Assembly: GCA_963820775.1 (NCBI GenBank)
Contig: CAWGBF010000015.1
Coordinates: forward strand, 434,001 to 498,000
From: Roseiarcus sp963820775
GTDB taxonomy: Bacteria > Pseudomonadota > Alphaproteobacteria > Rhizobiales > Beijerinckiaceae
Length of the DNA: 64,000 nucleotides
Direction of reading: 5' to 3'
Shown here in pieces: positions 1-9,834 of this stretch; the stretch's first letter is position 1; each line of letters begins with the position of its first letter. The position numbers and the translations under genes are program-made. The notes beneath the pieces were generated by a model, which made no database searches, had not been told where the DNA came from, and saw nothing but the letters and a program-made list of their open reading frames with translations.

Positions 1-522
1 GAAGCCCAATTGATCACGAACCTCAGAGCGCAAGCCATCCGCCCCGATAAGGAGATCGGCCTCGTCGCGGGTTTGAGTGAGGCCGTGCGCCACTCCGACT
101 GACAGACGGTTTCCCTCATTGACAAAGTTGACTACGGCCGCGCCCAGCGTCAGTTCGACGCCCGACTGGCCGAGAGCTGCGTCGAGCAGCGCGCGCTGCA
201 AATCGGCGCGATGAATGACTCCGTACACGGCGCCCCAGCGGCGCTCGGCGTCGTCCAGCGGCATTCGCATAAGTTCGGCGTCATCCGAACCCCGCAACAC
301 GAGAATGGCGCGCGGCCTGGAGGCAAACGGCAGCACCCGATCGAGCACGCCGAGCCGTGCTAGAATGCGTGTCGCGTTCGGGGTTAGCTGCAGTCCGGCT
401 CCCAATTCCTTGAGCGTTTCCGCACTCTCGTATATCGCGACCCTGAAGCCGGCCTGTGACAGCGCAATTGCGGCAGTCAGTCCAGCAATTCCGGCACCGG
501 CGATGATAGCGCGCCGCTGCAA
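1..522 (-). CDS. FAD-dependent monooxygenase, N-terminal part (runs off the left edge)
   Basis: Reading the minus strand from a TTG at 522 gives an uninterrupted 174-codon frame to the window edge. It opens with the dinucleotide-binding stretch AIIAGAGIAGLTAAIALSQ and near the edge has GADGLRSEVRDQLG, the DG motif of aromatic-ring hydroxylases that contacts FAD and NAD(P)H. The family uses FAD and NAD(P)H to hydroxylate aromatic or quinone substrates (salicylate hydroxylase or UbiH-like). The substrate cannot be told. It starts 3 nt after the stop of the upstream zinc-finger gene, which suggests translational coupling. TTG was chosen because a stop codon lies just upstream in frame. Confidence 0.8.
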   Translation of the reverse strand, partial: MQRRAIIAGAGIAGLTAAIALSQAGFRVAIYESAETLKELGAGLQLTPNATRILARLGVLDRVLPFASRPRAILVLRGSDDAELMRMPLDDAERRWGAVYGVIHRADLQRALLDAALGQSGVELTLGAAVVNFVNEGNRLSVGVAHGLTQTRDEADLLIGADGLRSEVRDQLGF

Positions 523-525
523 GCG

Positions 526-765
526 TCAGGCGACGTCGCGCAATTCGCACGCGGCGGGCGAGCACGGCCCACTGAGGTCGCCGTCATAGACGAATCTGCT
601 CGAACAATAGGAGCAGATCGCCTCGCCGTCCGAGCCCATGTCGATGAAAATGTGAGGATGGTCGAAAGGGGGGCTCGCGCCCGTGCACATGAACTCCTTC
701 ACGCTGACCTCGATCGCAGAGACCCCGAGATCATTGTGAAAGTGCGGGATTGAGCGGTCCACCAT
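526..765 (-). CDS. Small zinc-finger protein (zf-CHCC / NDUFS6-like)
   Basis: A 79-aa protein with one conserved module: residues EFMCTGASPPFDHPHIFIDM, then CSYCSSRF. The C-x8-H-x(n)-C-x2-C pattern matches the CHCC zinc-finger family found as small stand-alone proteins in alphaproteobacteria and as the complex I subunit NDUFS6 in mitochondria. The family binds one zinc; its bacterial role is not well defined. ATG at 765 is chosen over the longer frame because AAGGAG lies 9 nt upstream. The stop precedes the FAD monooxygenase start by 3 nt. It is divergent from purD. Confidence 0.8.
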   Translation of the reverse strand: MVDRSIPHFHNDLGVSAIEVSVKEFMCTGASPPFDHPHIFIDMGSDGEAICSYCSSRFVYDGDLSGPCSPAACELRDVA

Positions 766-1023
766 CAAAAGGCGCTCCTTAAAGACGCTCGTTAAAGCAT
801 GTTGGAGGCGGCGGCGCCAGGGTTCCCTCCATTTGGGCTCACGAAACTCCGGGTCCGACAAATCGCTTGAATAGCACTCGCGGATCACATCATAGTCAGC
901 CCAAATCGGCCTCGCCCCAGGGCGTCACGAATCTCCGGAAGCCTTTGCAGACACTGCAAAATCAGGCCCAACGAGGCCGGTCAATGAATTTCAGGTCTGG
1001 CTCCAAAGACTGGGTAAAATTGG

Positions 1024-2319
1024 ATGCGAGAGCGAGGAACGAACGTTCTAATTCTTGGCTCTGGCTCCCGGGAGCATGCATTGGCTAGGGCATGCGCCAA
1101 GTCGACTTTAACCGGCAATCTTTTTGTGGCCCCCGGCAATCCGGGCTGTTCAACCGTCGCTCAGACTGTGCCGCTGAGTCCGGCCGAACACGCAAAGGTC
1201 ATCGCCTTTTGCCAAAGAGAAGCTATTGGTCTGGTGGTGGTTGGGCCCGAGGCTCCATTGGTGTCGGGATTGGCGGACGATCTAATAGACGCGGGCATAT
1301 TGTGCTTCGGACCAACGAGAGAAGCGGCCCGGCTCGAAGGATCCAAGGGATACGCCAAGGATTTCTGCCGGGAGTTTGGCATACCGACAAGCGATTATCG
1401 GCGATTCCGAGATCCGAATGAGGCGAAGGCGTATATCCGCGACCGTGGCGCCCCGATTGTCGTTAAAGCTGATGGGCTGGCCGCGGGCAAGGGGGTCGTT
1501 GTCGCGAAGACATTTGAAGAAGCAGAGGCAGCAGTCGACGCACTGCTGTCCAACGCCATCGGATCGGCGAGAGCGGAAATCGTCGTCGAAGAGTTCCTCG
1601 AAGGCGAGGAAGTTTCGTTCTTCGCTTTGTGCGACGGCGTGGTCGCAATACCTTTCGCCAGCGCCCAGGACCACAAGCGCGCGGGCGAAGGCGATAAGGG
1701 CCCAAATACTGGCGGGATGGGCGCCTATTCTCCGTCAGCCATAGTGACCGCAGAATTAAGCCAGCGCATAACGCGCGAAATTGTTATGCCGACATTACAG
1801 GGAATGAATGAAAGAGGGTCACCCTTTCGAGGGGTCCTATTTGCAGGCTTGATCGTCGACAAACGCGGGCCAAAGGTGATCGAATTCAACGTCCGATTTG
1901 GGGATCCTGAAGCTGGGGTTATCTTACCTCGCCTTAGCGATGACTTGTTGCCCCTTCTCGTTGCCTGTGCGACCGGAACTCTGCGAGACGAACCGCCGAA
2001 ATTTTGCTCGGATGCCGCGCTTGCGGTCGTGATGGCTGCGCGAGGCTATCCCGGCGAGCCGCTACGTGGATCCAGGATTGGAGGAATCGAAGATGCCGAC
2101 ACGCTGACAGGAGTGGTCGTTCTTCATGGTGGAACGCGCGAAGTCGACGGTGGCATCTTCGCGGACGGGGGCCGAGTCTTAACGATTACGGCGCTTGGCG
2201 GCGACTTGGCAAATGCGCGCGAACAAGCATATGCGGCCGTCAATCGCATAAAATGGCCGGAGGGATTTTTCCGGCGCGATATTGGTTGGCGCGCGATAGC
2301 TCGCGATAGCAACAAGTAG
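1024..2319 (+). CDS. purD: Phosphoribosylamine-glycine ligase (GARS)
   Basis: A 431-aa ATP-grasp enzyme that joins 5-phosphoribosylamine and glycine using ATP, the second step of cytosolic purine synthesis. Visible family motifs in order: N-terminal VLILGSGSREHALA (the usual GSGGREHA with one Gly changed to Ser), VGPEAPLVSGLAD near residue 74, EGSKGYAKDF, VVKADGLAAGKGVVV near 147, NTGGMGAYSP, and the metal-binding EFNVRFGDPE near 294. Length matches the family. The likely start is ATG 1024; the family usually starts near NVLILG, so the first six residues may be extra. It is divergent from the zinc-finger gene and followed by IS debris. Confidence 0.95.
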   Translation: MRERGTNVLILGSGSREHALARACAKSTLTGNLFVAPGNPGCSTVAQTVPLSPAEHAKVIAFCQREAIGLVVVGPEAPLVSGLADDLIDAGILCFGPTREAARLEGSKGYAKDFCREFGIPTSDYRRFRDPNEAKAYIRDRGAPIVVKADGLAAGKGVVVAKTFEEAEAAVDALLSNAIGSARAEIVVEEFLEGEEVSFFALCDGVVAIPFASAQDHKRAGEGDKGPNTGGMGAYSPSAIVTAELSQRITREIVMPTLQGMNERGSPFRGVLFAGLIVDKRGPKVIEFNVRFGDPEAGVILPRLSDDLLPLLVACATGTLRDEPPKFCSDAALAVVMAARGYPGEPLRGSRIGGIEDADTLTGVVVLHGGTREVDGGIFADGGRVLTITALGGDLANAREQAYAAVNRIKWPEGFFRRDIGWRAIARDSNK

Positions 2320-2593
2320 ACACCGTGGACGGAACTTGGGATCAGATGGTAAATATTCGCCGGCCAAAGGCAGCTACAGCGCTTGGAGGTGGCGGCGCAG
2401 GAGGAAGTGCGCGCGTTTTGGGCGCTGGAAGCTCTGGGATTTGTCGAGTGGCGATCGCCCGTACGTCGATGGGCGCCATTATAGGCGCTGCCTACGCTGC
2501 GCGAATTGGAGGGCAAGTCATTCGGACTCATATACTTCGAGCCTTGGGCGATCGCTCCGACGTCATGAGCAAGTCGTTGCGGGCGCGGGTCGC
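2320..2593. other. No gene; possible short coding remnant
   Basis: Between purD and the first IS fragment no full gene is visible. In one plus-strand frame a broken reading ends with ALPTLRELEGKSFGLIYFE and a TGA near 2568, with one internal stop upstream. This could be the end of a disrupted small protein, but I cannot assign a family. Confidence 0.4.
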
Positions 2594-2910
2594 GGCTTGC
2601 TGGAAAAGGGGTTGACCCTGCCTGAATCGCAACAGGAAGGCGGGCTTTCGGTTGGCGCCGGCGGTCCGCAGGGAGCATCCCGATGGAGAGACTATCCGCG
2701 CCGGAGCGCACCCGCGAGGAGTTTCGCGCCTTGATGAAGGGAGAACTGGGGACAGTGGCGGGTCGAAGCGATCTGGTGCGCCTGGCGCTGCGATTGATCG
2801 TCGAGGAGGCGCTTGAAGGCGAGGTGGCCGACGTGCTTGGCCGCGAGCGCTATGAGCGGAGCGAAGGGGAAAGGCCGGCTACCGCAATGGTATCGGCCGG
2901 GCGACGAACT
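2594..2910 (+). pseudogene. IS256-family fragment: left end and transposase N-terminus
   Basis: The piece begins inside the terminal repeat (TTGCTGGAAAAG) and carries the first ~70 codons of a Mutator/IS256 transposase (MERLSAPERTREEFRALM from 2683). It then breaks near 2910 into unrelated DNA. It resembles the copy at 13078 more than the copies at 4644 and 19326, so at least two related IS256 types were present. All catalytic residues are missing. Confidence 0.85.
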
Positions 2911-3168
2911 ACCTCGATCGCACTGAGGTCGCGTACGACGCGGGGCCGTTGAGACCGGCCGTGGCCGATTCGATTCCATTCCCGGGGTGTTTCGTCCGGT
3001 CATATTTGGTGGGAAAGTTTAACTTAATCTGACGGACGGTGTCTTTCCGAACAAGGACTTTGAGCCGTGGCGGGGGCGAAGCTGATGATGTGACGGCCCC
3101 AGCCTAGGAGTTCAGGCTGTACGGCCGGAGGTCGATTTCGACCGGGACACAGCGAAAGGCTTCTCATC

Positions 3169-3948
3169 ATGCGTCAGATCGTCCGCGTCGGATTGGAGAT
3201 TGCCAAGCGCTGGTTCCAGGTTCGCGGCGTCGACGAGGCGGAAAAGGAGGTTTTCAATCGAAAGCTCTCGCGCGACAAGGTCCTGGGTTTTCTCGGCGCA
3301 CTGCCGCCGTGCGAAGTCGCTCTGGAAGCCTGCTCTTCCTCGCACTACTGGGGTCGCGAGATCGAACGGCTGGGCCATCGGGTGAGGCTGATCTCGCCGA
3401 ACTACGTCAAGCGCGGCAAGTCCGACGCCCACGACGCGCGCGCCATCTGCGAGGCGGCGTCGCCACCCGACACGCGGTTCGTTCCAGTCAAAACCGCGGA
3501 GCAGCAGGCGGCATTGATGCAGCACACGTCGCGACAATTGCTGATTGATCAGCGCGCGGCGGTGGTCAACTCGCTGCGCAGTCAATTCGCCGAGTTTGGC
3601 GTCATCGAGAAACGGCGTGTTGAGAACCTTGCAGATCTCGTGCAACGCCTCGACGAGAACGATTTGGACGTCGCGGACATTCCTCCATCGGCTCTCGGGG
3701 TCATGAGAATTCTCGCCGATCATCTCCGCGCCGTGGAGGCGCATCTGGCGCTTATCGACGAGCAGATCGAGGCTGAGCGGCGATCGAGCGCAGCATCGCA
3801 GGCTTTGGCGACAGTTCCCGGGATTGGCGCCTTGATCAGTGCGGCGCTCGTGGCCCACGCGCCGAATCCATCGGCGTTTCGTTCAGGTGCAGGTCGCGAC
3901 TTTGCAGCCTGGCTCGGCCTCGTTCCTCGACAGTACTCGAGCGGTTGA
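3169..3948 (+). pseudogene. IS110-family (IS1111-type) transposase, C-terminally truncated
   Basis: 259 aa with DEDD-type N-terminal features: VGLEIAKRWFQVRGVD, EACSSSHYWGRE, KRGKSDAHDARAICEA, then a coiled middle and the helix-hairpin-helix TVPGIGALISAALVA with the start of the transposase_20 domain ending at GLVPRQYSSG. Normal members continue about 80 residues with GGKERLG; here a stop follows. The first catalytic Asp is Glu (GLE for GLD), another sign of inactivity. DNA from about 2911 to 3168 is probably IS leader, and 3949-4203 looks like leftover 3' IS sequence. Confidence 0.85.
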
Positions 3949-4252
3949 TCGAGGAATCCCGCGCGGCACGGCGCAGGAATTTGGCAAGCGCGCACTGAAG
4001 TGATGGACTCCGGGCGAACCGCCGACCCGGACATTCCGTACCCCGACCAGCGCCTCGAGCGCGCGGAGCTGATGAGAAGCCGGACGAAGCGGATAGCATC
4101 ATGACCAGCAGGCTTCGGCCTCGCATCGACGGGCCGGACATATGACCGCAATCGCCATCGAGCAGTCACGTCAAAAAGTGCTTGCCAAGGGGCCGTCCAC
4201 ATATGGTCGGGGTTGCGCAGCCCCTGCCACGCCGGCTTCAGGAGACACTGTC

Positions 4253-4537
4253 ATGACCAAGGACCAGAAAATCATTCGCGCCAAGGCCGGCGTGCTCGAA
4301 CTGGCCAAGCAACTCGGCAACGTCAGCCAGGCGTGCAAAATTATCGGCTACAGCCGGGACAGCTTCTATCGATTCAAGCATCTCTACGACAAAGGCGGCG
4401 CACTGGCGCTGCAGGAACTGTCGCGCCGCGAGCCGATCCTGAAGAACCGGGTGCTGCCTGAGATCGAGGCTGCCGTGGTTGGGCCAGCCATGGCTGTCCC
4501 TCAGATCAAACAGAAACTTCTGCATATTTGGCAATGA
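4253..4537 (+). pseudogene. IS481-like transposase, N-terminal HTH fragment
   Basis: 94 codons starting MTKDQKIIRAKAGVLELAKQ with GGAGACACTGTC before the ATG. Residues 10-60 form a helix-turn-helix (NVSQACKIIGYSRDSFYRFK) typical of IS481/ISNCY transposases. After EIEAAVVGPA the sequence departs from the family and soon stops, so the DDE domain is gone. The break lies about 100 bp before an IS256 copy. Confidence 0.75.
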
Positions 4538-4643
4538 GGTGCTCATCGACGGCGGGCTGCCATATGATTTATTGTTCAGCTTATATTAGCTGATATTAGC
4601 GTCGGGGTCGACGTAACCTTTGGTATGGTAGTCGGCCACCGAT

Positions 4644-5989
4644 GGTCAAGGCGCGGATTTGCTGGAAACGCGGGGCTGGGATGACCGGGCCAGTGGCGTG
4701 GTGGAAGTCTGATATTCGTCGTTGAGATCCTTTCGAACGGCGGCGATCTGGCGCAGTTCGAACTCGGTGAAGCGCAAGCCGCGCCAGCGCTCGGCGGCTC
4801 GAATGAGCGCGCCGAACATAAGCTTGAGCACCGGCTTCTCGCCGTTCGAGCAAATTCGTCGTGCGAACGAAGCGGCGATGGGTGACCGGCAATCTCAGGT
4901 GCGCGATGCACGCCTCGAAATCGTCCTCGAAACAGGCGAGCGCGCTCGGCAGGAGATCGGCGTCGTCGGCGCGGATGCCGGCCGCCAGTTGGCGGGCAAT
5001 CGCCCGCGACGGCGCCTGATAGCAGGCGCTGACGCGCGCCTTGGGCCATAGGTCGGTCGGGACCTTCACCGCGAGGTTGCGCATGCGGTGCGCCAGGCAG
5101 CGCTGGCGCGCCGAGCGTGGAAAACATTCCTCGATCGCCCGGATGATCCCCGGCGCGCCGTCGGATACGACGAGCAACGGATCGCCGAGCCCGCGGGCGC
5201 GCAGATCCTGGAAGAACGCGCGCGCCGTCTCGACGTCCTCCTTGGAGCCCGCCATCAACGCCAACAGGACCTTGCGCCCGTCCTCGCCAATCCCCCAGGC
5301 TGCGAGCACGGCCTCACGCCGCTGGCCGGGCCGCAGCCGCTCAGCGATGCCGTCGACGAACAGGTAGACGATGGCGTGCTCGGAAAGATCGCGTTTGCAG
5401 AAGTCCTCATATTCGGCCCACAGCCGCTCGGTGATCTCGCTGACTGCCGCCCGCGATAGAAGCCGTCGGCCCGTCTCGTCGGTGAACGCATCCTCGATGT
5501 CGCGCGTCGACAGGCCTCGCGCGTAAAGTTCGACCGCCAGCCGCTCAAGTTCGCGCGTGCGCCCCGAAAGCGCCGCCCGCACGCCCGAAACAAAGGGTTC
5601 GGGCGTGTCGCGAACCTGCGGCGCCGAATATTCCACCGCGCCCTCCGCGGTCTTCACCTTGCCCGGCCGATAGCCGTTGCGGTAGCCGGCCTTTTCGCCG
5701 GCGCCGCGCTCATAACGCTCGCGGCCAAGGACATCGGAGACCTCGCCCTCGAGCGCCTCCTCGACGATCAGGCGCAGCGCCAGGCGGACCAGATCGCTTC
5801 GCCCCGCCGCCGTTCCCAAATCTCCGTTCATCAAGGCGCGAAGCTCCTCGCGCGTGCGTTCGGGTGCGGATAGTCTCTCCATCGGGATGCTCCCTGGGGC
5901 CTCCGGCGCCAACCGAAAGCCCGTTCTCCTGCTTCTCTTCAGGAAGGGTGCATCCCAACCCCATTTTCCAGCAAGCCTACGCCTTCACC
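4644..5989 (-). mobile_element. IS256-family element, copy A, with 9-bp target duplication
   Basis: The ends are imperfect inverted repeats: GGTCAAGGCGCGGATTTGC at 4644 and, on the other strand, GGTGAAGGCGTAGGCTTGC ending at 5989. The 9-mer GCCACCGAT flanks it on both sides (4635-4643 and 5990-5998), the target duplication expected for IS256. Length is 1346 bp, about 50 bp shorter than an intact copy inferred from both copies. The right duplication overlaps the first base of the neighbouring IS3 element. Confidence 0.92.
4646..5882 (-). pseudogene. IS256 transposase, broken by an internal deletion
   Basis: Starts MERLSAPERTREELRALM and is nearly identical to the transposase at 19433 through the first two acidic motifs (LFVDGIAERL, VVSDGAPGII). 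After RRFVRTTNLLER the frame jumps: the stretch with the catalytic Glu (FVEERRRLKIIP) is missing and translation continues out of frame. The remaining C-terminal frame (MLKLMFGALIRAAERW) is readable to 4646. Loss of the DDE Glu makes it inactive. Confidence 0.9.
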
Positions 5990-6254
5990 GCCACCGATGA
6001 TCCGCTCCGCGAAAACTGGGCCGTTCAGAGTTAGAGTTTTCCGCGGTATTTTCCCGTGGCTGGGAGGAGCGGAAAACGATGAAAGCGTCACGGTTCTCGG
6101 ACGCCCAGAGGGCGTTCATTCTCCGGCAGGGCGCTGACGGGGTTCCCGTCGCCGACATCTGCCGGAAGGCCGGAATCAGTCAGGCGGCCTATTTCAATTG
6201 GAAGAAAAAGTACGAGGGCCTGCAGCCGCCTGAGATGCGCCGGCTGAAGCAGCT

Positions 6255-7539
6255 GGACGCTTCTAAGAACCTCGCGCCTTCCAGCATTTTCTGATTCACT
6301 CCCAGGTGGAGTGGGAGGCGAATCGATGCGCGGCCAGGGGGGACTTTTCGACGTCGACGAGCGGCTGAAGCGGCTGAGCGATCTCGGCGATCAGTTGCAG
6401 GCTTTCGCAGCGGCGGTCGATTTCGAGATTTTCCGGTCCGAGCTGACGCGGGCGCTGGCCTACTCGGACGGCTCGCAGGGCGGCCGACCGCCGTTCGACC
6501 CTGTGATGATGTTCAAGATCCTGGTGATCCAGGCGGCCAACACCCTCTCGGACGAGCGTACCGAGTTTCTGATCAACGACCGCCTGTCGTTCATGCGGTT
6601 TCTCGGGTTGAGCCTATCCGATCGGGTTCCCGACGCTCGCACGATCTGGCTGTTCCGGGAAAAGCTGACCAGGGCCGAGGCGATTAAGCCACTGTTCGAC
6701 CGGTTCGACGCGGCGCTGCGCGAGGCTGGCTACGTCGCTATGGGCGGCCAGATCGTCGACGCCTCGCTGATCGCCGCGCCCAAGCAGCGCAACACCGAGG
6801 AGGAGAAGAAGGCGGTCAAGGAGGGGCGCATTCCGCAGGCTTGGAAAGCCCAGCCAGCCAAGCTCCGGCAGAAGGACCGTGACGGGCGCTGGACGGTCAA
6901 GTTCAGCAAGGCCAAGGCCAGGCCGGATGGGACGGTTCCTCCGGTCGACATCGCTATTCCGACATTCGGCTACCAAAACCATGTCTCGATCGACCGCGAA
7001 CATGGGCTGATCCGGCGGTGGGAGGCGACCGACGCTGCGGCCTACGAGGGCGCGCGGCTGCGTGAGGGGCTGCTCGACAAGACCAACACCGCGAGCGCCG
7101 TCTGGGCCGACACGGCCTACCGTTCGAAGGCCAATGAGGCGTTCCTCGAAAAGAACGGGTTCGTCAGCCGCGTCCATCGCAAGAAGCCGGCGGGCCGGCC
7201 CATGCCGGAGACGACGCGGCGCGCCAACGCGCTCAAGTCCAAAGTCCGCTCCGGCGTCGAACACGTCTTCGCCGTGCAGAAGGACAAGATGGACCTCTTC
7301 GTCCGCACCATCGGCATCGCCCGGGCGAAAACCAAGATCGGCATGGCCAACCTCGTCTACAACTTCCGCAGGCTCGTCTTCCTCGATCGTCTCGCTGCCG
7401 CCTGACCCCCGCGCCAAAGGGCCGCCCGGTCGCCGCAGCATGCGGCGCCCTATGCCGCATCCAAAACCGAGATCCCGCACCTCAAAATCGCGTCACTCGA
7501 CCCGTCTCCGTCCGGAAAAACGCGTTTATAGAACCGTCC
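6255..7539 (+). mobile_element. IS5-family element with 4-bp target duplication AGCT
   Basis: Left end GGACGCTTCTAAGAACC and right end (complement) GGACGGTTCTATAAACG are inverted repeats. AGCT occurs at 6251-6254 and 7540-7543; removing the element and one AGCT restores the OrfA frame of the host IS3. Size is 1285 bp. Its single transposase gene is intact. Confidence 0.9.
6326..7405 (+). CDS. IS5-family transposase, intact
   Basis: 359 aa from ATG 6326 (a GTG at 6311 is also possible). An N-terminal DUF772-type domain (PFDPVMMFKILVIQAANTLS) is followed by the DDE catalytic core: GGQIVDASLIAAPKQR (first Asp), AVWADTAYRSKANEAFLEKN (second Asp), and VRSGVEHVFAVQKDKMDLFV with the catalytic Glu. 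It cuts and pastes the element by DDE chemistry. It is one of only four apparently complete transposases in the window. Confidence 0.92.
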   Translation: MRGQGGLFDVDERLKRLSDLGDQLQAFAAAVDFEIFRSELTRALAYSDGSQGGRPPFDPVMMFKILVIQAANTLSDERTEFLINDRLSFMRFLGLSLSDRVPDARTIWLFREKLTRAEAIKPLFDRFDAALREAGYVAMGGQIVDASLIAAPKQRNTEEEKKAVKEGRIPQAWKAQPAKLRQKDRDGRWTVKFSKAKARPDGTVPPVDIAIPTFGYQNHVSIDREHGLIRRWEATDAAAYEGARLREGLLDKTNTASAVWADTAYRSKANEAFLEKNGFVSRVHRKKPAGRPMPETTRRANALKSKVRSGVEHVFAVQKDKMDLFVRTIGIARAKTKIGMANLVYNFRRLVFLDRLAAA

Positions 7540-7631
7540 AGCTTGAGGACGAGAACGCGAAGCGGAAGAAGATCGTGGCGGACCTGTCACTGGATCGCGA
7601 GATGCTTCAGGACGTCATTCGCCGAAAACTG

Positions 7632-8471
7632 TAAGGCCTGCTCGCAAGCGCGAGCTGGCGACGGCGGTTTGTGATGAATGGGGCGTGTCGATCCGGCGGG
7701 CGTGCAGCGTCCTCGAATTCGATCGTTCGACCTACCATTACAAATCCCGTCGTCGCGAGCAGGCCGGTCTCGAAGCTCGGATCAAACAGATTTGCGCGAC
7801 ACGCGTCCGCTACGGCTACCGGCGCGTCCATGTTCTTTTGCGCCGCGAGGGATGGGAGATCAATTTGAAGAAGACCCATCGCATTTACAACGAATTGGAC
7901 CTGCAGCTGCGCAACAAGACGCCGAAGAGGAGAGTGAAGGCGAAGCTGCGCGAGATCGTCGCGCAGCTTCTACATCCAACGAGATCTGGGCCATGGACTT
8001 CGTCCATGACCAATTGGCCACCGGTCAGAGGATCCGCGTGCTCACAGTCGTGGACACGTTCAGCCGGTTCTCGCCCGTCATCGATCCAAGGTTCAGCTAT
8101 CGGGCCGAAGACGTGGTTACGGCCCTTGAAGGCGCGTGTGCATCCACGGGCTATCCGAAGACGATCCGGGTCGATCAGGGCTCTGAATTTATCAGCCGGG
8201 GACCTCGATCTCTGGGCCTACGCGAAGGGCGTCACGCTGGACTTCTCACGGCCCGGCAAACCCACCGACAATGCCTTCATCGAGGCATTCAACGGCCGCC
8301 TGCGCGCCGAGTGCCTGAACGCGCACTGGTTTCTGACCCTTGCCGACGCCCCGGGAAAAGTTGGAGAATTGGCGCAAGTACTACAACGAGGATCAACCGC
8401 ACGGAGCCATCGGCAACAAGCCCCCGGTTTCCCTCATGACTCCCGCCGGCGCATCCAGCCCGCCGGCGTGA
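7632..8471 (+). pseudogene. IS3 OrfB (DDE integrase subunit), multiply frameshifted
   Basis: Begins with RPARKRELATAVCDEWGVS in the -1 frame after OrfA and the HTH_21-like RIKQICATRVRYGYRRVHVL. The catalytic core is readable only by changing frame: IWAMDFVHDQLATGQRIRVL near 7990, VDQGSEFIS near 8170, then PTDNAFIEAFNGRLRAECLN near 8265, and KLENWRKYYNEDQPHGAIGN near 8355. At least three indels separate these pieces, so it is dead. Confidence 0.88.
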
Positions 8472-8712
8472 CAAAGGCCGGAAAACTCTACCTTCCGGCG
8501 GTCCAACAATCGGGAGCGGACCACGAAACGGCGGACTCCATCGCCATTTGGCTTGATGTTCGGTGTCGCTCAAATTATGCAAGGAGCGATCACCGCTCAA
8601 AAAATCAAAGTGCGTGCCCGGATATCCTCGTGCGGCCCAAGGTCAGGTATTTCGCAGCCGTCGACTTTTTCGTGCAAGTCAAATTTTGCGAGCCGCCACG
8701 AGGAGCTCAAAC

Positions 8713-9675
8713 TTACGCTTGGGGAACGGCTAAAGGTGCACTGGACCGCACGAAGACTACTCCTAGACCGAGCTTCGCGCCGCGGATCAATTCGTGACCA
8801 CTCATCACGGCCTTACCAACTCGCTGCCCCTGAAGAACTCTAACGGCGCCTACGCCGCATGCAATCCGCATATCTTCGGAGAGGAGCGACCCAGGCGAAC
8901 CGGACCCCGTCGCGACCTCAGCGCGGAAGAATTTAATGCTTTCATGGTGGTTTCCAGCTAGGACTTTGGAAAAGGCGCCCGGCGCGGGCGACAACCCATT
9001 AATTTGGTTGCGAACAGCTTCTGCGCTCTGTGTCCAATCAACCTCCGCCTCACTCTTTTTGATCTTGTCCGCGTAACGAACGCCTACGCTCGATTGCTCG
9101 TGAAACTCCAATAGACCGGCGTCCATTGATTGTAAGGCGTCTACCGAAACCGTCGCGGCGATCGCCGCAAGACGACTTGTCAGGTCTCCGGCTGTCTCGT
9201 CAGGGCGTATCGGAATCATCTCACGCATCGCTATCGGCCCGGTATCCAGACCAGCATCCATGCGCATGACGTCCACGCCGGTCTGCGTGTCGTTGGCCAT
9301 GATCGCGCGTTGGATTGGAGCGGCACCTCGCCAGCGTGGCAATAGTGAAGGATGCAGATTAATACACCCTAGCCGTGGTGATTTGAGAATGGGGATCGGC
9401 AGCAACAGGCCATAGGCGGCCACAACGGCAACGTCCGCCGCCAGACTGTCAAAAGCTTTCTGGGTTTGAGTGTCGCGCAAGGAGATTGGCGTCAAGACGG
9501 GGATTCCAAGGGAATCCGCTGCCAAATGAACTGGCGTCTTCCTTGTCCCGAGCCCTCGACGACCACCCGGCGCAGGCGCACGTGTATAGACGGCGACAGG
9601 TACATGACCGCTCTTCGAGATTTCCATCAACGTCGGAACCGCGAATTCCGGCGTGCCCATGAAGACAACTCGCAT
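8713..9675 (-). CDS. fmt: Methionyl-tRNA formyltransferase
   Basis: 320 aa from ATG 9675. The enzyme transfers formyl from 10-formyl-THF to initiator Met-tRNA in the cytoplasm. It has MRVVFMGTPEFAVPTLMEIS, the catalytic/folate site INLHPSLLPRWRGAAPIQRA, GVDVMRMDAGLDTGPIA, and the C-terminal OB-like domain with VRYADKIKKSEAEVDWTQSA. The end (after GKAVMSGHELIRGA) is slightly longer than usual. Peptide deformylase, its common partner, is not adjacent; IS debris lies on both sides. The 190 bp between it and the IS3 right end hold nothing I recognise. Confidence 0.95.
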   Translation of the reverse strand: MRVVFMGTPEFAVPTLMEISKSGHVPVAVYTRAPAPGGRRGLGTRKTPVHLAADSLGIPVLTPISLRDTQTQKAFDSLAADVAVVAAYGLLLPIPILKSPRLGCINLHPSLLPRWRGAAPIQRAIMANDTQTGVDVMRMDAGLDTGPIAMREMIPIRPDETAGDLTSRLAAIAATVSVDALQSMDAGLLEFHEQSSVGVRYADKIKKSEAEVDWTQSAEAVRNQINGLSPAPGAFSKVLAGNHHESIKFFRAEVATGSGSPGSLLSEDMRIACGVGAVRVLQGQRVGKAVMSGHELIRGAKLGLGVVFVRSSAPLAVPQA

Positions 9676-9834
9676 CGTCGAACGACACATTCCAAAATTC
9701 CAAATCATCAAAATCCGATCTTGCCCCAGGTCTCTTAGAACGCCAAAGAATTTTGTTCTCTATTCGCAGGTCAAGGCTGGCCTCCATGGTGCCGAAGGGT
9801 GCTCCTGCGCCAGCCCGGACGAGGCCAATTATGC

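Larger units (their letters stand above)
6079..7634 (+). pseudogene. IS3 OrfA split by IS5 insertion
   Basis: The first part (6079-6254) reads MKASRFSDAQRAFILRQGAD and an HTH (VADICRKAGISQAAYFNWKK) to MRRLKQL. The second part (7540-7634) resumes with QLEDENAKRKKIVADLSLDR and ends DVIRRKL. Together they rebuild a normal OrfA of about 88 aa. The gap is exactly the IS5 element plus one copy of its 4-bp target AGCT. Confidence 0.88.
5998..8523 (+). mobile_element. IS3-family element (IS407-like), interrupted by a nested IS5
   Basis: Left end TGATCCGCTCCGCGAAAACT at 5998 and the complement of the right end, TGGTCCGCTCCCGATTGTT ending at 8523, are imperfect inverted repeats that both run into AGAGTTTTCC. 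A 3-bp repeat CGA flanks it (5995-5997, 8524-8526). Without the nested element it is about 1.24 kb, a normal size. Both reading frames are damaged. Confidence 0.8.

Noticed and set aside
2124..2711. Long minus-strand frame opposite purD and IS256
   Set aside because: Composition fits a shadow of the plus-strand genes, and it crosses the purD end and the IS junction.
9745..9775. Third LexA box near TTTTGTTCTCTATTCGC upstream of fmt
   Set aside because: Only one GTTC half is present; the second half does not occur at 7-nt spacing on either strand.
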